A stretch of 64,000 bases of DNA from Clostridiales bacterium (lineage in GTDB: Bacteria; Bacillota; Clostridia; Saccharofermentanales; Saccharofermentanaceae), in assembly GCA_017510605.1 (NCBI GenBank), contig JAFWMQ010000006.1, positions 124,001-188,000 on the forward strand. The letters are read 5' to 3'. Shown piece after piece: positions 16,843 through 26,436 of this stretch; positions within the stretch are counted from its first letter, which is position 1; every line of letters starts with the position of its first letter. Under the pieces are notes generated by a model. That model did not search any database. It was not told the origin of the DNA and saw nothing but the letters and a program-made list of their open reading frames with translations. A program made the position numbers and the translations under genes.

Positions 16843-18381
16843 ATGCGCGAAAAATGGTCATCAAGATCGTCATTTATCCTGGCGGCGATCGGCTCTGCTG
16901 TAGGATTGGGAAATGCCTGGAGATTTCCGGGACTGGCTTCTAAATACGGCGGCGGTGCTTTCCTTTTCGTTTATCTGGTGGCAATGCTTGTTATCGGCAT
17001 TCCGCTTCTCATGATGGAGATCTCTGTTGCCAGATACACCAGACAGGGTGCTCCCGGTTCCATCCGTGCCATGAATAAAAAGCTTGAAGGTGTCGGCTGG
17101 CTCGCCGTTTCCAACGGTATCGGCATCTCGATCTATTATGCGGCAGTTTTCGCATGGGTCATATTGATGTTCTTCATGAGCTTCAAATTTGCCGGAATGA
17201 CCGGTGACACCGAAGCCGCAAGTTCCCTCTGGTTAACGACGATCAAGACGACAGGCACGACAGAAGGCTGGACGACCATATCATGGCCCGTTCTCGGCTG
17301 TCTTATCCTTGCCTGGGTTTTTGCTTATCTCTGCATCCGCAACGGTACGACCTCTGTAGGAAAAGTAGTTAAGTTCACTGTATCACTCCCGGTAATCTGC
17401 CTTTTGATAATGGCAATCCGCGGAATGATGCTCCCCGACGCAATGGCCGGCTTTGCAAAACTCTTTATACCTGACTGGAGTGCACTCGCTGATTCCAATT
17501 TGTGGGTCGATGCCATAGGCCAGGTCTTCTATTCGCTCTCTACCGCAATGGCGATCATGTTCGCATACGGTTCATTCCTCGACAAGAATTCCAACATCGT
17601 TGTCGATACCTTGATCATCGCTTTCTCCGATCTTCTCATAAGCGTTCTTGCCGGTATCGTTATGTTCACGACAATGGCAGGCGTAGGCATGCTCGACAGC
17701 ATGTCGGCTTCAGGTATCGCGACAGCATTTATCATCTATCCTCAGGCTATCGTCCAGATCTCGGGCAGCAGTATCTTTAACATGATCTTCGCGTTCATCT
17801 TCTACTTCTGCCTGATCACTCTCGCGATCGATTCACTCTTCTCCATCATCGAAGGTGTCTCCACCGCAGTATCCGACAAGTTCAATCTCAATAAGAAGAA
17901 GACCACGCTTATCCTCGTCATCATCGAAGGTGTCTGCAGTCTCATCTATGTAACCGGAGCCGGACTTGCCATTCTTGACATCGTAGACTATTTCATCAAC
18001 AGCTATACGCTCCTCATCACGGGCATTCTCGAGATGATAGTTGCCGGTTGGTTCTTCAAGACAACAAAGATCCTCGAAGAGCTGAACCGCAATACCAAGG
18101 GCTTCAAGATGCCCAAGTGGTGGTTCCTGCCGTCGATCAAGGTCATCTCCCCCGTTGTCCTCGCCGGACTCTTCATATGGAATCTGGTCAATCTCATTAA
18201 GAGCGGTGGTATTTACGGTGCAGCCGACGGCTACTCTCTTAAAGCAAACATCATTTTCGGATGGGCACTCGTAGTCCTGATCCTCTGCTCCGGCTTAATT
18301 GTCAAGCTGATCGTCAAGATCAAAGCGGGTAAAGGCTATAAAGAAGATGACAGAACCTGGGATGAATTAAAAGAGTCGTGA
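16843..18381 (+). CDS. Sodium-dependent neurotransmitter-symporter family (SNF/NSS) transporter
   Basis: A 512-residue transporter of the LeuT/NSS fold with about 12 membrane helices. The N-terminal signature EKWSSRSSFILAAIGSAVGL (followed by GNAWRFPGL) marks helix 1 with the sodium and substrate sites. The ATG at 16843 has GGGGGT seven bases upstream and is preferred over the upstream in-frame GTG. Family members import amino acids with sodium. The gene is monocistronic and ends at a long terminator hairpin. Confidence 0.93.
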   Translation: MREKWSSRSSFILAAIGSAVGLGNAWRFPGLASKYGGGAFLFVYLVAMLVIGIPLLMMEISVARYTRQGAPGSIRAMNKKLEGVGWLAVSNGIGISIYYAAVFAWVILMFFMSFKFAGMTGDTEAASSLWLTTIKTTGTTEGWTTISWPVLGCLILAWVFAYLCIRNGTTSVGKVVKFTVSLPVICLLIMAIRGMMLPDAMAGFAKLFIPDWSALADSNLWVDAIGQVFYSLSTAMAIMFAYGSFLDKNSNIVVDTLIIAFSDLLISVLAGIVMFTTMAGVGMLDSMSASGIATAFIIYPQAIVQISGSSIFNMIFAFIFYFCLITLAIDSLFSIIEGVSTAVSDKFNLNKKKTTLILVIIEGVCSLIYVTGAGLAILDIVDYFINSYTLLITGILEMIVAGWFFKTTKILEELNRNTKGFKMPKWWFLPSIKVISPVVLAGLFIWNLVNLIKSGGIYGAADGYSLKANIIFGWALVVLILCSGLIVKLIVKIKAGKGYKEDDRTWDELKES

Positions 18382-18402
18382 TGAACAAGTAAAAGTTTTT
18401 GC

Positions 18403-18479
18403 AGGCGTCTTCCTGTCCGAAGTGCCCCTGAAGTTGGACAAATTCCGGGGATTCACTTCAGTCCGGAAGGCGCCTTTTT
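18403..18479 (+). terminator. Long terminator hairpin after the NSS gene
   Basis: GGCGTCTTCC pairs with GGAAGGCGCC, with further internal pairing of GAAGTG..CACTTC and CCCC..GGGG, followed by TTTTT. The rest of the 307-base gap holds no gene, only the promoter-like sequence at its end. Confidence 0.8.
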
Positions 18480-18653
18480 GACGGTTTTTGTATTAATTTC
18501 AGTGAAAGATCATTTCTGATGCGTGTTATTTTCCGAAGATGGACAGCGATCAGCCCCAGTTTCTGACGAGTGCCGGAAACAGACCCGATTTTGCTGAAAA
18601 ACGCCTCTCTTTGTCTTTAAACCCGCAGATACTTTGATTTCCGAATGTTGTTG

Positions 18654-18659
18654 TATAAT
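18654..18659 (+). promoter_or_regulatory. -10 promoter element of the glycosyltransferase operon
   Basis: A perfect TATAAT stands 29 bases before the glycosyltransferase start. A poor -35 (CTTTGA) is 16 bases further upstream. Confidence 0.4.
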
Positions 18660-18688
18660 TAGTTCGTCAAGAAGCAAATAAATCAAGG

Positions 18689-19867
18689 ATGTTTGGTCCG
18701 ACAATGAACATTACTGTCATATGCGATGTGCTCGGCAGGGCCAATAACGGGACGAGCGTTGCAGCGTATAATCTTATAAACCATTTGAAGTCGCAGGGAC
18801 ACAATGTCACTGTCGTTTGTTGTGATGCGGATAAAGAGGGCCAGAGCGGGTATCGCATTGTGCCTGCCATGAATCTCGGACCGATCATAAATGCTGCTTT
18901 GGCGCGAAATGAAGTCGTGCCGGCAAAAGCCGATCTCTCAATACTTGAAGATGCCATTAAGGGTGCTGATGTGGTTCATCTTCTGATGCCGTTCCCGCTG
19001 TCGTGGAAGGCAGTCAAAATATGCGAGAAATATGGTGTTCCCATGACTTCAAGTTTCCATGTTCAGGCAGAGAATTTCACCTGCCACTTAGGCATGATGA
19101 AGTCCGGTCTGGCTACAAAAGAAGTCTATAAGTATTTCTACAAAAAGGTCTACAGCCACTGTGCTATTACGCACTATCCGACGGAATTCATAAAGGAAGA
19201 TTTTGAGAGCAACATCAAAAAGCACGTGCCATCTATGGTCATCTCAAACGGTGTATCGGAATCTTTCTTTGAGCCGGCTCCGGCTGAAGCCGTAAATAAA
19301 CAGAAGGCGAAGAATAAAGATAAGTTCACGATCGTGGTTGTCGGAAGATATTCATCCGAGAAAGCACAGCAGGTGCTTATAAAAGCTATCGCAAAATCGA
19401 AATATAAAGACAGGATCAAGCTGATCATGGCCGGGGAAGGCCCGAAGGGCAGGAGTTACAGGCGCCTTGTAAAGAGGAACGGTGTTGACTGCGAGATGCG
19501 CTTTATCGATCACGATGAGCTTAAGGAAGTTCTCAATGCCGCGGATCTCTATGTGCATACGGCATATGTCGAACTGGAATCGATAGCATGTCTTGAAGCG
19601 ATCGTTACCGGACTTGTTCCCATCATATGCAACTCCAAAAGAAGTGCGGCAAGGTTTTTCGCGAGGGATGACAGGTGTCTATACAGGAAATGGGACTCAG
19701 AGGATCTCAAGAACAAGATCGAGTATTTCATGGATCACCCGGACGAACTTGACGCCTGCAGGGAAAAATACAGGACCCAGGCAAATGTGTCGAGGCTCGG
19801 CGAATGCATGAATAAGATGGAACAGATGCTCACGGAAGCTTCAGGTATGCGCCGGAAAGAGGCCTGA
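18689..19867 (+). CDS. Glycosyltransferase family 4 (lipid-type)
   Basis: A 392-residue GT-B enzyme: N-terminal acceptor domain (ICDVLGRANNGTSVAAYNL), a donor domain starting near FTIVVVGRYSSEKAQQ, and the nucleotide-sugar motif ELESIACLEAIVTG. This matches GT4 enzymes of the diacylglycerol glucosyltransferase type. The gene is followed after three bases by a PlsC-like acyltransferase, which supports a role in membrane glycolipid or phosphatidylinositol-mannoside-like synthesis. The start may be the first ATG or one five codons later. Confidence 0.85.
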   Translation: MFGPTMNITVICDVLGRANNGTSVAAYNLINHLKSQGHNVTVVCCDADKEGQSGYRIVPAMNLGPIINAALARNEVVPAKADLSILEDAIKGADVVHLLMPFPLSWKAVKICEKYGVPMTSSFHVQAENFTCHLGMMKSGLATKEVYKYFYKKVYSHCAITHYPTEFIKEDFESNIKKHVPSMVISNGVSESFFEPAPAEAVNKQKAKNKDKFTIVVVGRYSSEKAQQVLIKAIAKSKYKDRIKLIMAGEGPKGRSYRRLVKRNGVDCEMRFIDHDELKEVLNAADLYVHTAYVELESIACLEAIVTGLVPIICNSKRSAARFFARDDRCLYRKWDSEDLKNKIEYFMDHPDELDACREKYRTQANVSRLGECMNKMEQMLTEASGMRRKEA

Positions 19868-19870
19868 GCC

Positions 19871-20662
19871 ATGAAGGAGAAAACGTTCTATTACGCGGAT
19901 CCATTAAATGATGATTTCGCAGGAACAAATATCAACACTAAAGAACTCCCCGACGATTACAGTTACTTCCCTAAGACAGCATTAAGGCGCGGATTCGCGT
20001 GCGGTCTGTACCATGCGGCAGGCCCGCTTGTGTGGCTCCTTCAAAAGATCGTTTACGGCGAGAAGATCGTCGGACGGGAAAAGCTTAAAAGCTACCGCAA
20101 GGAAGGTTTCTTCCTCTACGGCAACCATACCAGGATAATGGGCGACGCGTACTGCCCGGGACTTTTGGCGTGGCCGAAAAAGGCATATATCGTAGCAGGC
20201 CAGGATGCTTTCTCAATCCCCGGAATAAGAAGGATCGTGGAGGATCTCGGCGGAATAGCCCTTCCTTCAGGCAGAAAGGGATTTAAGAAATATTCGCAGG
20301 CAATTCACCGCCATTCAGAGCTTTGTCACATTGTTACACTCTATCCGGAAGCGCATATCTGGCGCCAATATACCGGAATCAGGCCTTTCAAGTCAGCTGC
20401 CTTCCACTATCCTGCCGAGACAGGGAAACCCGTCTTCACTTTTACTACGACATGGCAGAAGAGAAAGCTGCTCCCAGGCGCAAGAACGGTCGTCTATGTT
20501 GACGGTCCTTTCAAACCGGACATGGATCTTCCTATGGACAAGCGTAAGGAAGCCCTGCGCAATCAGGCTTATGAGGCCATGACAAACAGTGCGAAAAACT
20601 CAAATTATGAGAAAATACATTATGTTTACAGGCCTAAGGAAGAAGCCGCAACACCTTCATAA
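19871..20662 (+). CDS. 1-acylglycerol-3-phosphate acyltransferase-like (PlsC family)
   Basis: A 263-residue acyltransferase. The catalytic block reads GNHTRIMGDA (an HX5D variant of HX4D), and the substrate block reads YPEAHIW..IRPFKSAAFH in place of the classic PEGTR. It starts three bases after the glycosyltransferase stop with almost no ribosome site, so it is probably translationally coupled. It should transfer acyl chains to a lipid or glycolipid acceptor at the inner membrane face. The acceptor is unknown. Confidence 0.8.
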   Translation: MKEKTFYYADPLNDDFAGTNINTKELPDDYSYFPKTALRRGFACGLYHAAGPLVWLLQKIVYGEKIVGREKLKSYRKEGFFLYGNHTRIMGDAYCPGLLAWPKKAYIVAGQDAFSIPGIRRIVEDLGGIALPSGRKGFKKYSQAIHRHSELCHIVTLYPEAHIWRQYTGIRPFKSAAFHYPAETGKPVFTFTTTWQKRKLLPGARTVVYVDGPFKPDMDLPMDKRKEALRNQAYEAMTNSAKNSNYEKIHYVYRPKEEAATPS

Positions 20663-20688
20663 AAGCCCCGGATCAAAGGAGCCGCATT

Positions 20689-21228
20689 TTGAATAAACAA
20701 TCCGTCAAAAAGCTCATTCCGATACTCATGCTGTTATACACAGTTGCAGGCTTTCTGGGCTTTATTTACGAGGAGATCTGCGTTTACATAAACGACGGTG
20801 TCCTGGTCAAGCGCGGCACAACGTACGGTCCCTGGATACCGATCTACGGATTCGGCTGCCTTTTGATATATTTCCTGACAGTCAGATTCAGAAAGAAACC
20901 CTGGCTGGTGTTCCTCGTAAGTGCCCTGTCCTGCGGCGCTTTGGAACTTGCGACAGGATTCGTGCTCGATAAGTTCTTCCATATCAGACTTTGGGATTAT
21001 TCACTGGTTATCCTCAATTGGGGCAATCTGAACGGCTACATCTGCGTAAGGTCGGTCATAACATGGGGACTGTTTGCGCTGATCCTGATGTATGCTATCC
21101 TGACACCTGTGGAAAGATTTCAGAACAAACATCCGAAAGTGTTTAACATGATCGCCATAGCGCTTTTCTCACTGTTCGTGCTGGACATTATCTTAAGTCT
21201 TACAGTCAACAAAGCGCTTCAGGCCTGA
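20689..21228 (+). CDS. CmpB-type putative ABC transporter membrane protein
   Basis: A 179-residue protein with five to six helices and the signatures GFIYEEI, KRGTTYGPWIPIYGFG, ALELATGF, LWDYS and NWGNLNGYICVRS, matching the 'putative ABC-transporter type IV' (CmpB) family. Translation starts at TTG, as AAAGGAG lies seven bases upstream and no ATG fits. It is the first of a tandem duplicated pair. Confidence 0.82.
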   Translation: MNKQSVKKLIPILMLLYTVAGFLGFIYEEICVYINDGVLVKRGTTYGPWIPIYGFGCLLIYFLTVRFRKKPWLVFLVSALSCGALELATGFVLDKFFHIRLWDYSLVILNWGNLNGYICVRSVITWGLFALILMYAILTPVERFQNKHPKVFNMIAIALFSLFVLDIILSLTVNKALQA

Positions 21229-21240
21229 TAAAGGAAACAA

Positions 21241-21777
21241 ATGGATAAAGAATACCTCAGAAACAGATTCCCGATGCTGATGCTGATATTTGCTTTCGGC
21301 GGGATATTCGGGTTCATTTATGAAGAGATATTCTATCGTTTCGATCTGGGCGAATGGGTCAAAAGAGGTACAACATTCGGTCCCTGGATACCTATCTACG
21401 GCTTTGGAGCGGTCATTATCCTCGGATTGACCTACAAATTCAGGAAAAATCCGTTTCTTGTATTTCTTGCGGCAACTGTCACTTCGGGCATCCTTGAGTT
21501 TGCGACCGGCTGGGTAATCCTTACTCTTTGGGGCGTGAGACTGTGGGATTACAACGAGGAGATCCTTAACTGGGGCAACATAAACGGTTTTGTCTGTGCA
21601 AGATCTGTGCTGTTTTTCGGCGTATCAGGCATATTTTTGAGGTTCCTGATAGTGCCGCTTTTCGAGAAGCTCGAAAAGAAAATGCCAAGGAAAGCGTGGT
21701 ATGCGCTGTGTTTTATACCTGCAGGGCTTTTCATTACGGATATAATTGCCAGCCTTATTGTCAGGGCTTCGGGCTGA
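21241..21777 (+). CDS. CmpB-type putative ABC transporter membrane protein, paralog
   Basis: A 178-residue paralog of the preceding gene product with the same conserved blocks (GFIYEEI, KRGTTFGPWIPIYGFG, LEFATGW, LWDYNEEILNWGNINGFVCARS). It starts 12 bases after it behind AAAGGAA. A local tandem duplication is the simplest explanation. The two could form a heterodimer. The molecular function of the family is not established. Confidence 0.82.
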   Translation: MDKEYLRNRFPMLMLIFAFGGIFGFIYEEIFYRFDLGEWVKRGTTFGPWIPIYGFGAVIILGLTYKFRKNPFLVFLAATVTSGILEFATGWVILTLWGVRLWDYNEEILNWGNINGFVCARSVLFFGVSGIFLRFLIVPLFEKLEKKMPRKAWYALCFIPAGLFITDIIASLIVRASG

Positions 21778-21921
21778 ACTTTGAAATAATCTCCTGATTT
21801 ACGGCTCTTGATATAAATACTTTTTTACATTATGTTAATGGAAGTTAACATATCGCTTTGATAGTATATATTTATTATTTTGGCGAGATATTAATGACGT
21901 TCAGGCCAAGGGGGCCGGTTT

Positions 21922-24057
21922 ATGTCTGATAACAAGATAAAGCATGATGACAATACAATAAAGCTTGATCTCAGCTTTAACAGGTCTAAAGATGACCTTA
22001 AACTGATTGGGCTTGTAATTGTCTGTCTTGTGATCAACCTGGTCTGTAATAAAGTAGTCAATCTGTTAGGCCTTTCTCTGTATTGTGACTGTATCGGTAC
22101 CATAGCGGCCGCTATTATCGGCGGTTTTATGCCTGCTGTTCTGGTCGGCTTTTTTACCAATATTCTAAGCAGCCTTTCAGATTCCTCTAATCTTTATTAC
22201 AGCGTGTGCAATGTCCTCATTGCCATTGTAGCCGCAACGTTCTCCCAGAATAAGTATCTCCGCAAGCTTTCCTGGAAGATTATCATACCCACCGTTTGTT
22301 TTATTCTCGTAGGCGGCGGTGTCGGCTCGTTAATTACCTGGGGTCTTTACGGCAACACAATGGGCAAAGAGCTTGCTTCCTCTTTGGCAGGCAGGATCTA
22401 TACCAATGTGGTACAGGATGCTTTCTGGGCGCAAATGTACGCAGGACTCATAATGGATATTCCTGATAAGGTCATTAGTGTTATTCTGGCCTTCATAATC
22501 TATAAGACATATCCGAAGAAGTTTAAGCCTGAAAGAGACAGGGTCAATCTTGCGTCTATTGCCCAAAAGGGTATTTCTTTGAGCGGAAAGATAATCATAT
22601 CGGTAATTCTCATCTTCTCAATAGCAGCTACTGTCGTTACTTTCGTAAGTTATAATCAGTTCAGGGATACATTGGTCGCTTCCGAAGCACAGTATGCTAC
22701 TGATACTGCAAAATTTGCAGCAACCCTGATAGACGGTGACAAGGTCGACGAATATCTGAGACGCAAGGACAGTGCAGAAGGTTATTTCCGTATCAAACGT
22801 TACTACAGCCTGATATGGAACAGCTCTGACAGGATCCAGTATCTTTATGTTTATCAGATCCAGGAAGACGGCTGCCACGTAGTTTTTGACGTTGATACTC
22901 CTGATACACCGGGTTCTGAAACAGGAACGGTCATTCCTTTCGATGAGAGTTTCGCTCCTTATATCGATGATCTTCTTGCAGGTAAGGAGATCGATCCGAT
23001 CATTACAGATGACACCTACGGATGGCTGCTTTCATCCTATGTCCCGGTTTATGACAGTAATAACAGGTGTAAATGTTATGTCTGCGTAGATGTCGCGATG
23101 CCTAATATTACGGAAACTGAGAGAACATTTACGTTCAAGATCACAACTATCCTTTTAGGTTTCCTAGTTACGGTTCTCACTTTGAGCATTTATCTTGCCA
23201 AACGCTTCATCGTCTCTCCGGTCAACAGTCTTGCCAAGCTCGCAAGCGATTTTGCTTACACCGATGACGAAGCCCGCAAGGAAACACTCGACAGCATCAG
23301 GAATTTCGAGATCAGAACGGGTGATGAGATCGAACATCTCTATAATGCCATGGCCAAAACGACCCGTGATACTGTTGATTACATCAATCAATCACAGCGT
23401 AAGAATGAAGCCATCTCGACATTCCAGAGCGGCATGATCAATGTCATGGCAGACCTTGTCGAGAGCCGTGACCAGTCGACCGGCGAACACATCAAGAACA
23501 CTTCATCTTATGTAGAGATCATCTGTGACGAGCTTATTAAGGAAGGAAAGTTTGCGGATATCCTTGATGAGGAATTCAAGAACAATATCGTTTCCTCCGC
23601 ACCTATGCACGATATCGGTAAGATCAAGGTATCTGACACGATACTCAACAAACCGGGCAAGTTCGAACCTTGGGAGTATGAGATCATGAAGACCCATGCC
23701 GAAGAAGGTGCCAAGATCATCCGTACGGTCAAAAAGACCGTCGACAATAAGGAACTCAAGGAAAACTATCTGGGCGAAGCCGAGAACATGGCTCATTACC
23801 ATCACGAGAAGTGGAACGGCCAGGGCTATCCCTGCGGTCTTAAAGGCGAAGAGATCCCTCTGTCCGCAAGGATCATGGCAGTGGCGGATGTTTTCGATGC
23901 TCTGGTAGCAAAGCGTGTATATAAGCCGGCAATGCCGTTTGAAAAAGCATTTTCAATAATCAAGGAAAGTTCCGGTGAGCATTTCGATCCGGTTATCGTA
24001 GAAGCATTCCTTAATGCTGAAGATAAGATCCGTGCCGTTACTGAACAGATCCACTGA
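21922..24057 (+). CDS. Membrane HD-GYP c-di-GMP phosphodiesterase
   Basis: A 711-residue sensor enzyme. The N-terminus (about 28-195) has six hydrophobic segments with a small-residue-rich pattern like ECF transporter S components. A helix at about 220, a Cache-like extracytoplasmic domain (245-390), a second helix, a HAMP-like linker (420-475) and a C-terminal HD-GYP domain follow. The metal-binding HD is in MHDIGKIKVS, the GYP signature is HHEKWNGQGYPCGLKGEEIP, and ARIMAVADVFDAL is present, so it should hydrolyse c-di-GMP. The fusion of a transporter-like head to a Cache/HD-GYP chain is uncommon. Confidence 0.9.
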   Translation: MSDNKIKHDDNTIKLDLSFNRSKDDLKLIGLVIVCLVINLVCNKVVNLLGLSLYCDCIGTIAAAIIGGFMPAVLVGFFTNILSSLSDSSNLYYSVCNVLIAIVAATFSQNKYLRKLSWKIIIPTVCFILVGGGVGSLITWGLYGNTMGKELASSLAGRIYTNVVQDAFWAQMYAGLIMDIPDKVISVILAFIIYKTYPKKFKPERDRVNLASIAQKGISLSGKIIISVILIFSIAATVVTFVSYNQFRDTLVASEAQYATDTAKFAATLIDGDKVDEYLRRKDSAEGYFRIKRYYSLIWNSSDRIQYLYVYQIQEDGCHVVFDVDTPDTPGSETGTVIPFDESFAPYIDDLLAGKEIDPIITDDTYGWLLSSYVPVYDSNNRCKCYVCVDVAMPNITETERTFTFKITTILLGFLVTVLTLSIYLAKRFIVSPVNSLAKLASDFAYTDDEARKETLDSIRNFEIRTGDEIEHLYNAMAKTTRDTVDYINQSQRKNEAISTFQSGMINVMADLVESRDQSTGEHIKNTSSYVEIICDELIKEGKFADILDEEFKNNIVSSAPMHDIGKIKVSDTILNKPGKFEPWEYEIMKTHAEEGAKIIRTVKKTVDNKELKENYLGEAENMAHYHHEKWNGQGYPCGLKGEEIPLSARIMAVADVFDALVAKRVYKPAMPFEKAFSIIKESSGEHFDPVIVEAFLNAEDKIRAVTEQIH

Positions 24058-24079
24058 CGGATAAGAAAAGAGGATTGAG

Positions 24080-25051
24080 ATGGACAGGATCGATATCTGG
24101 AGTGCCGGTGAATATAATTATCCTTTAGCTTTTGAATTTACACCAAATTTAAGACCTTATCTTATTAATGACGGCAGTGTTCATCCCTGTATGCTTGTCC
24201 TCCCGGGAGGCGGTTATGCCGTGGTAGTACCTCCCGAAGGTGAACTGGTCGCAAAGAGATTCAATGAGCTCGGATATAACTGCTTCGTCATGACCTATAC
24301 AACAAATCAGCTTATGCGAATTCCGGTTATGGATCAGGCGATGAAGGATCTTGCCAGAGCAATAAGGTTTGTGAGAAAAAATTCTGACGGATACCTTATT
24401 GACCCGTCCCGTATCTATGTCTGCGGCTTTTCTGCTGCAGGGCACGTCTGTGCTTCAGTATGTGATTATTGGGATGAGATCTCTGATCCGGATACATCAT
24501 ATAATGACATCTTATGCCGCCCTGACGCGGCTATACTGTCTTATCCCGTTATCACTTCTGGCGAGTATGCCCATAAGGATTCATTCCGCTTCCTTCTTGG
24601 CTCAGACATATACGAACGCGACGACGGGGAAGCAAAATATCTGCTTGACAGATACTCACTCGAAAAACATGTTAAGGCTGCAAACCCGCCCTGCTTCATC
24701 TGGCAGACCGAGACGGATGATCTGGTACCTGTAAAAAACAGTTATCTTTATGCTGAAGCGCTGAAAGAGAAAGGTGTCCGTTACGAGCACAAGACCTTCC
24801 CGAGAGGTTTCCACGGGCTGTCGATCCCCACAGAGGACTGGGCAAAAGGAAAACACGGAGAACCCTACACCGCAGAACAGAGTTTTGCGCTCGTCAATGC
24901 CATTAAAGCGGGTCTCATAGAAGCACCGGAGAATGGTGCTGACAGCCTTCTTGATTTCCTGAAGCCCTGGCCATACGATCCTGATGCGGAGAGATTCCCG
25001 GAAGTCTGCGTCTGGCCGGAACTGGCAGACGCTTTCATAAAGTCGCTGTAA
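24080..25051 (+). CDS. Alpha/beta hydrolase, acetyl-esterase-like
   Basis: A 323-residue hydrolase without signal peptide. The oxyanion region reads LPGGGYAVV, the nucleophile elbow CGFSAAGH, the acid probably in ETDDLVPV and the histidine in GFHGLSI. This fits the BD-FAE/xylan-esterase-like group of serine hydrolases acting on acetylated sugars. It follows the HD-GYP gene by 22 bases and may share its transcript. The substrate is inferred from family only. Confidence 0.82.
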   Translation: MDRIDIWSAGEYNYPLAFEFTPNLRPYLINDGSVHPCMLVLPGGGYAVVVPPEGELVAKRFNELGYNCFVMTYTTNQLMRIPVMDQAMKDLARAIRFVRKNSDGYLIDPSRIYVCGFSAAGHVCASVCDYWDEISDPDTSYNDILCRPDAAILSYPVITSGEYAHKDSFRFLLGSDIYERDDGEAKYLLDRYSLEKHVKAANPPCFIWQTETDDLVPVKNSYLYAEALKEKGVRYEHKTFPRGFHGLSIPTEDWAKGKHGEPYTAEQSFALVNAIKAGLIEAPENGADSLLDFLKPWPYDPDAERFPEVCVWPELADAFIKSL

Positions 25052-25068
25052 AATTCAGAAAGAAACCG

Positions 25069-26403
25069 TCACCCTTCGTCGGGAATAATGATCCCTCCGA
25101 AGTACTCGGGAACACCGTCCCTGTCATTAATGATGAATCCTCTTGTATGAAGGACGACATAAGTACCGTCGTTTTTACGTGCCCGGTATTTGATCGGCTT
25201 CATTCTCGCAGCTCCGTGCAGAGCCGTATCAACCGCGTCTTTAAAGATCTCAACATCATCGGGATGGATTCGTTCAAGAAGAACCTTATCAGCCTGATAC
25301 ATGTATTCAGATCCGGCTCCGAAATCATTAACAAGCGGCAGTGACCAGCGTGAGTAGTCGTATTGCATGTCGTTAAGATAGATATATCCTCCGCCTGCCA
25401 CGGTATACATAGCTCCGAACAATGCGTTGAGCAGGCGGCGTCTCTCATCAGGTACCGGAGTGCCGGCAGTTTCCGTGTTCCTGAAGGCACCTGTAGTCTT
25501 TCTGGCCTTAAGCTCGCTCTTGTTAATATACATTTGGGAATCCGCACGGCTCAATACACTTGCCAGCTTCTTATCGCCCTTTTCATAGACAGCCATTCCG
25601 GCTGCAACGACAGGACCTGTTCTTGTCTTCCTGTTGACCTCCACTTCTTCCCTGAATCTTTCCAGGAGTTCATTGCGGTTCTCATAATCACTGTCACTTA
25701 TCACCACGACAAATTCATCACCGCCGACCCTGAAGACCGGGCTGTGCTGGTATATCCTGCAGATCAGGCGGCTCGTCGCCTGAATGGCTTCATCTCCGAA
25801 GTTATGTCCTCTCGTATCGTTGATGTGTTTCAGGTCATTGATGTCACACATTACAATGCCGAGTTTAAGTTCTTCTCCGGAAATGATCTTACTGTTGGTC
25901 TTTTCCTCAAATTCCTTATATGCGTTGCTGTTTTTCACTCCGGTCATTTCATCGCGTCTTGCCATGAGTTCTGCGGACATGAGATCCTTCTTCTGCTCCT
26001 CTTTCTCAAGGAATTCCCTCTCAACGTTTTCGAGACAGAAAACAACATGCTTTTTATCCTTGCACATGATCTCTATGTGACGCATATGAGTTACTTTGCC
26101 GTCGATCACAGATCTGAAATGTACGGAATAATTGCCGGTCTCCGAGAGATTCCGGAGCACGTTCTCTTTGTCGTACGTCTTGTTCATGATCTCAAGATCA
26201 ATGGGATGGACGAACGCGTGCGCATTCTTAACGGCATCGGCAAAGAAGTCTTCGCCTTCGCCCGGGAATTCCGAGGCTTCAAGGAATTCATCATCGGCAA
26301 ATACGATATAGTGCCCTGTCTCGATGTTTACATAGTAAACACATTCGAAATGTCCCGCGAACGAGAAAGCTATCTGGTTGAATATCTCAGGATCCTTGAT
26401 CAT
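25069..26403 (-). CDS. PAS-GGDEF-PAS diguanylate cyclase
   Basis: A 444-residue cytoplasmic protein. An N-terminal PAS-like sensor (about 1-130) precedes a GGDEF domain (about 148-295) with intact RVGGDEFVVVI and MCDINDLKHINDTRGHNFGD, and a second PAS-like domain (about 310-440) follows. The cyclase looks active. A C-terminal sensory domain after GGDEF is unusual. It is read in the same direction as the EAL protein, 33 bases downstream of it, so synthesis and breakdown are coupled in one unit. Confidence 0.88.
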   Translation of the reverse strand: MIKDPEIFNQIAFSFAGHFECVYYVNIETGHYIVFADDEFLEASEFPGEGEDFFADAVKNAHAFVHPIDLEIMNKTYDKENVLRNLSETGNYSVHFRSVIDGKVTHMRHIEIMCKDKKHVVFCLENVEREFLEKEEQKKDLMSAELMARRDEMTGVKNSNAYKEFEEKTNSKIISGEELKLGIVMCDINDLKHINDTRGHNFGDEAIQATSRLICRIYQHSPVFRVGGDEFVVVISDSDYENRNELLERFREEVEVNRKTRTGPVVAAGMAVYEKGDKKLASVLSRADSQMYINKSELKARKTTGAFRNTETAGTPVPDERRRLLNALFGAMYTVAGGGYIYLNDMQYDYSRWSLPLVNDFGAGSEYMYQADKVLLERIHPDDVEIFKDAVDTALHGAARMKPIKYRARKNDGTYVVLHTRGFIINDRDGVPEYFGGIIIPDEG

Positions 26404-26436
26404 ATTTCTGTTCCTCCACTCTGCTGCTTCGGATTA

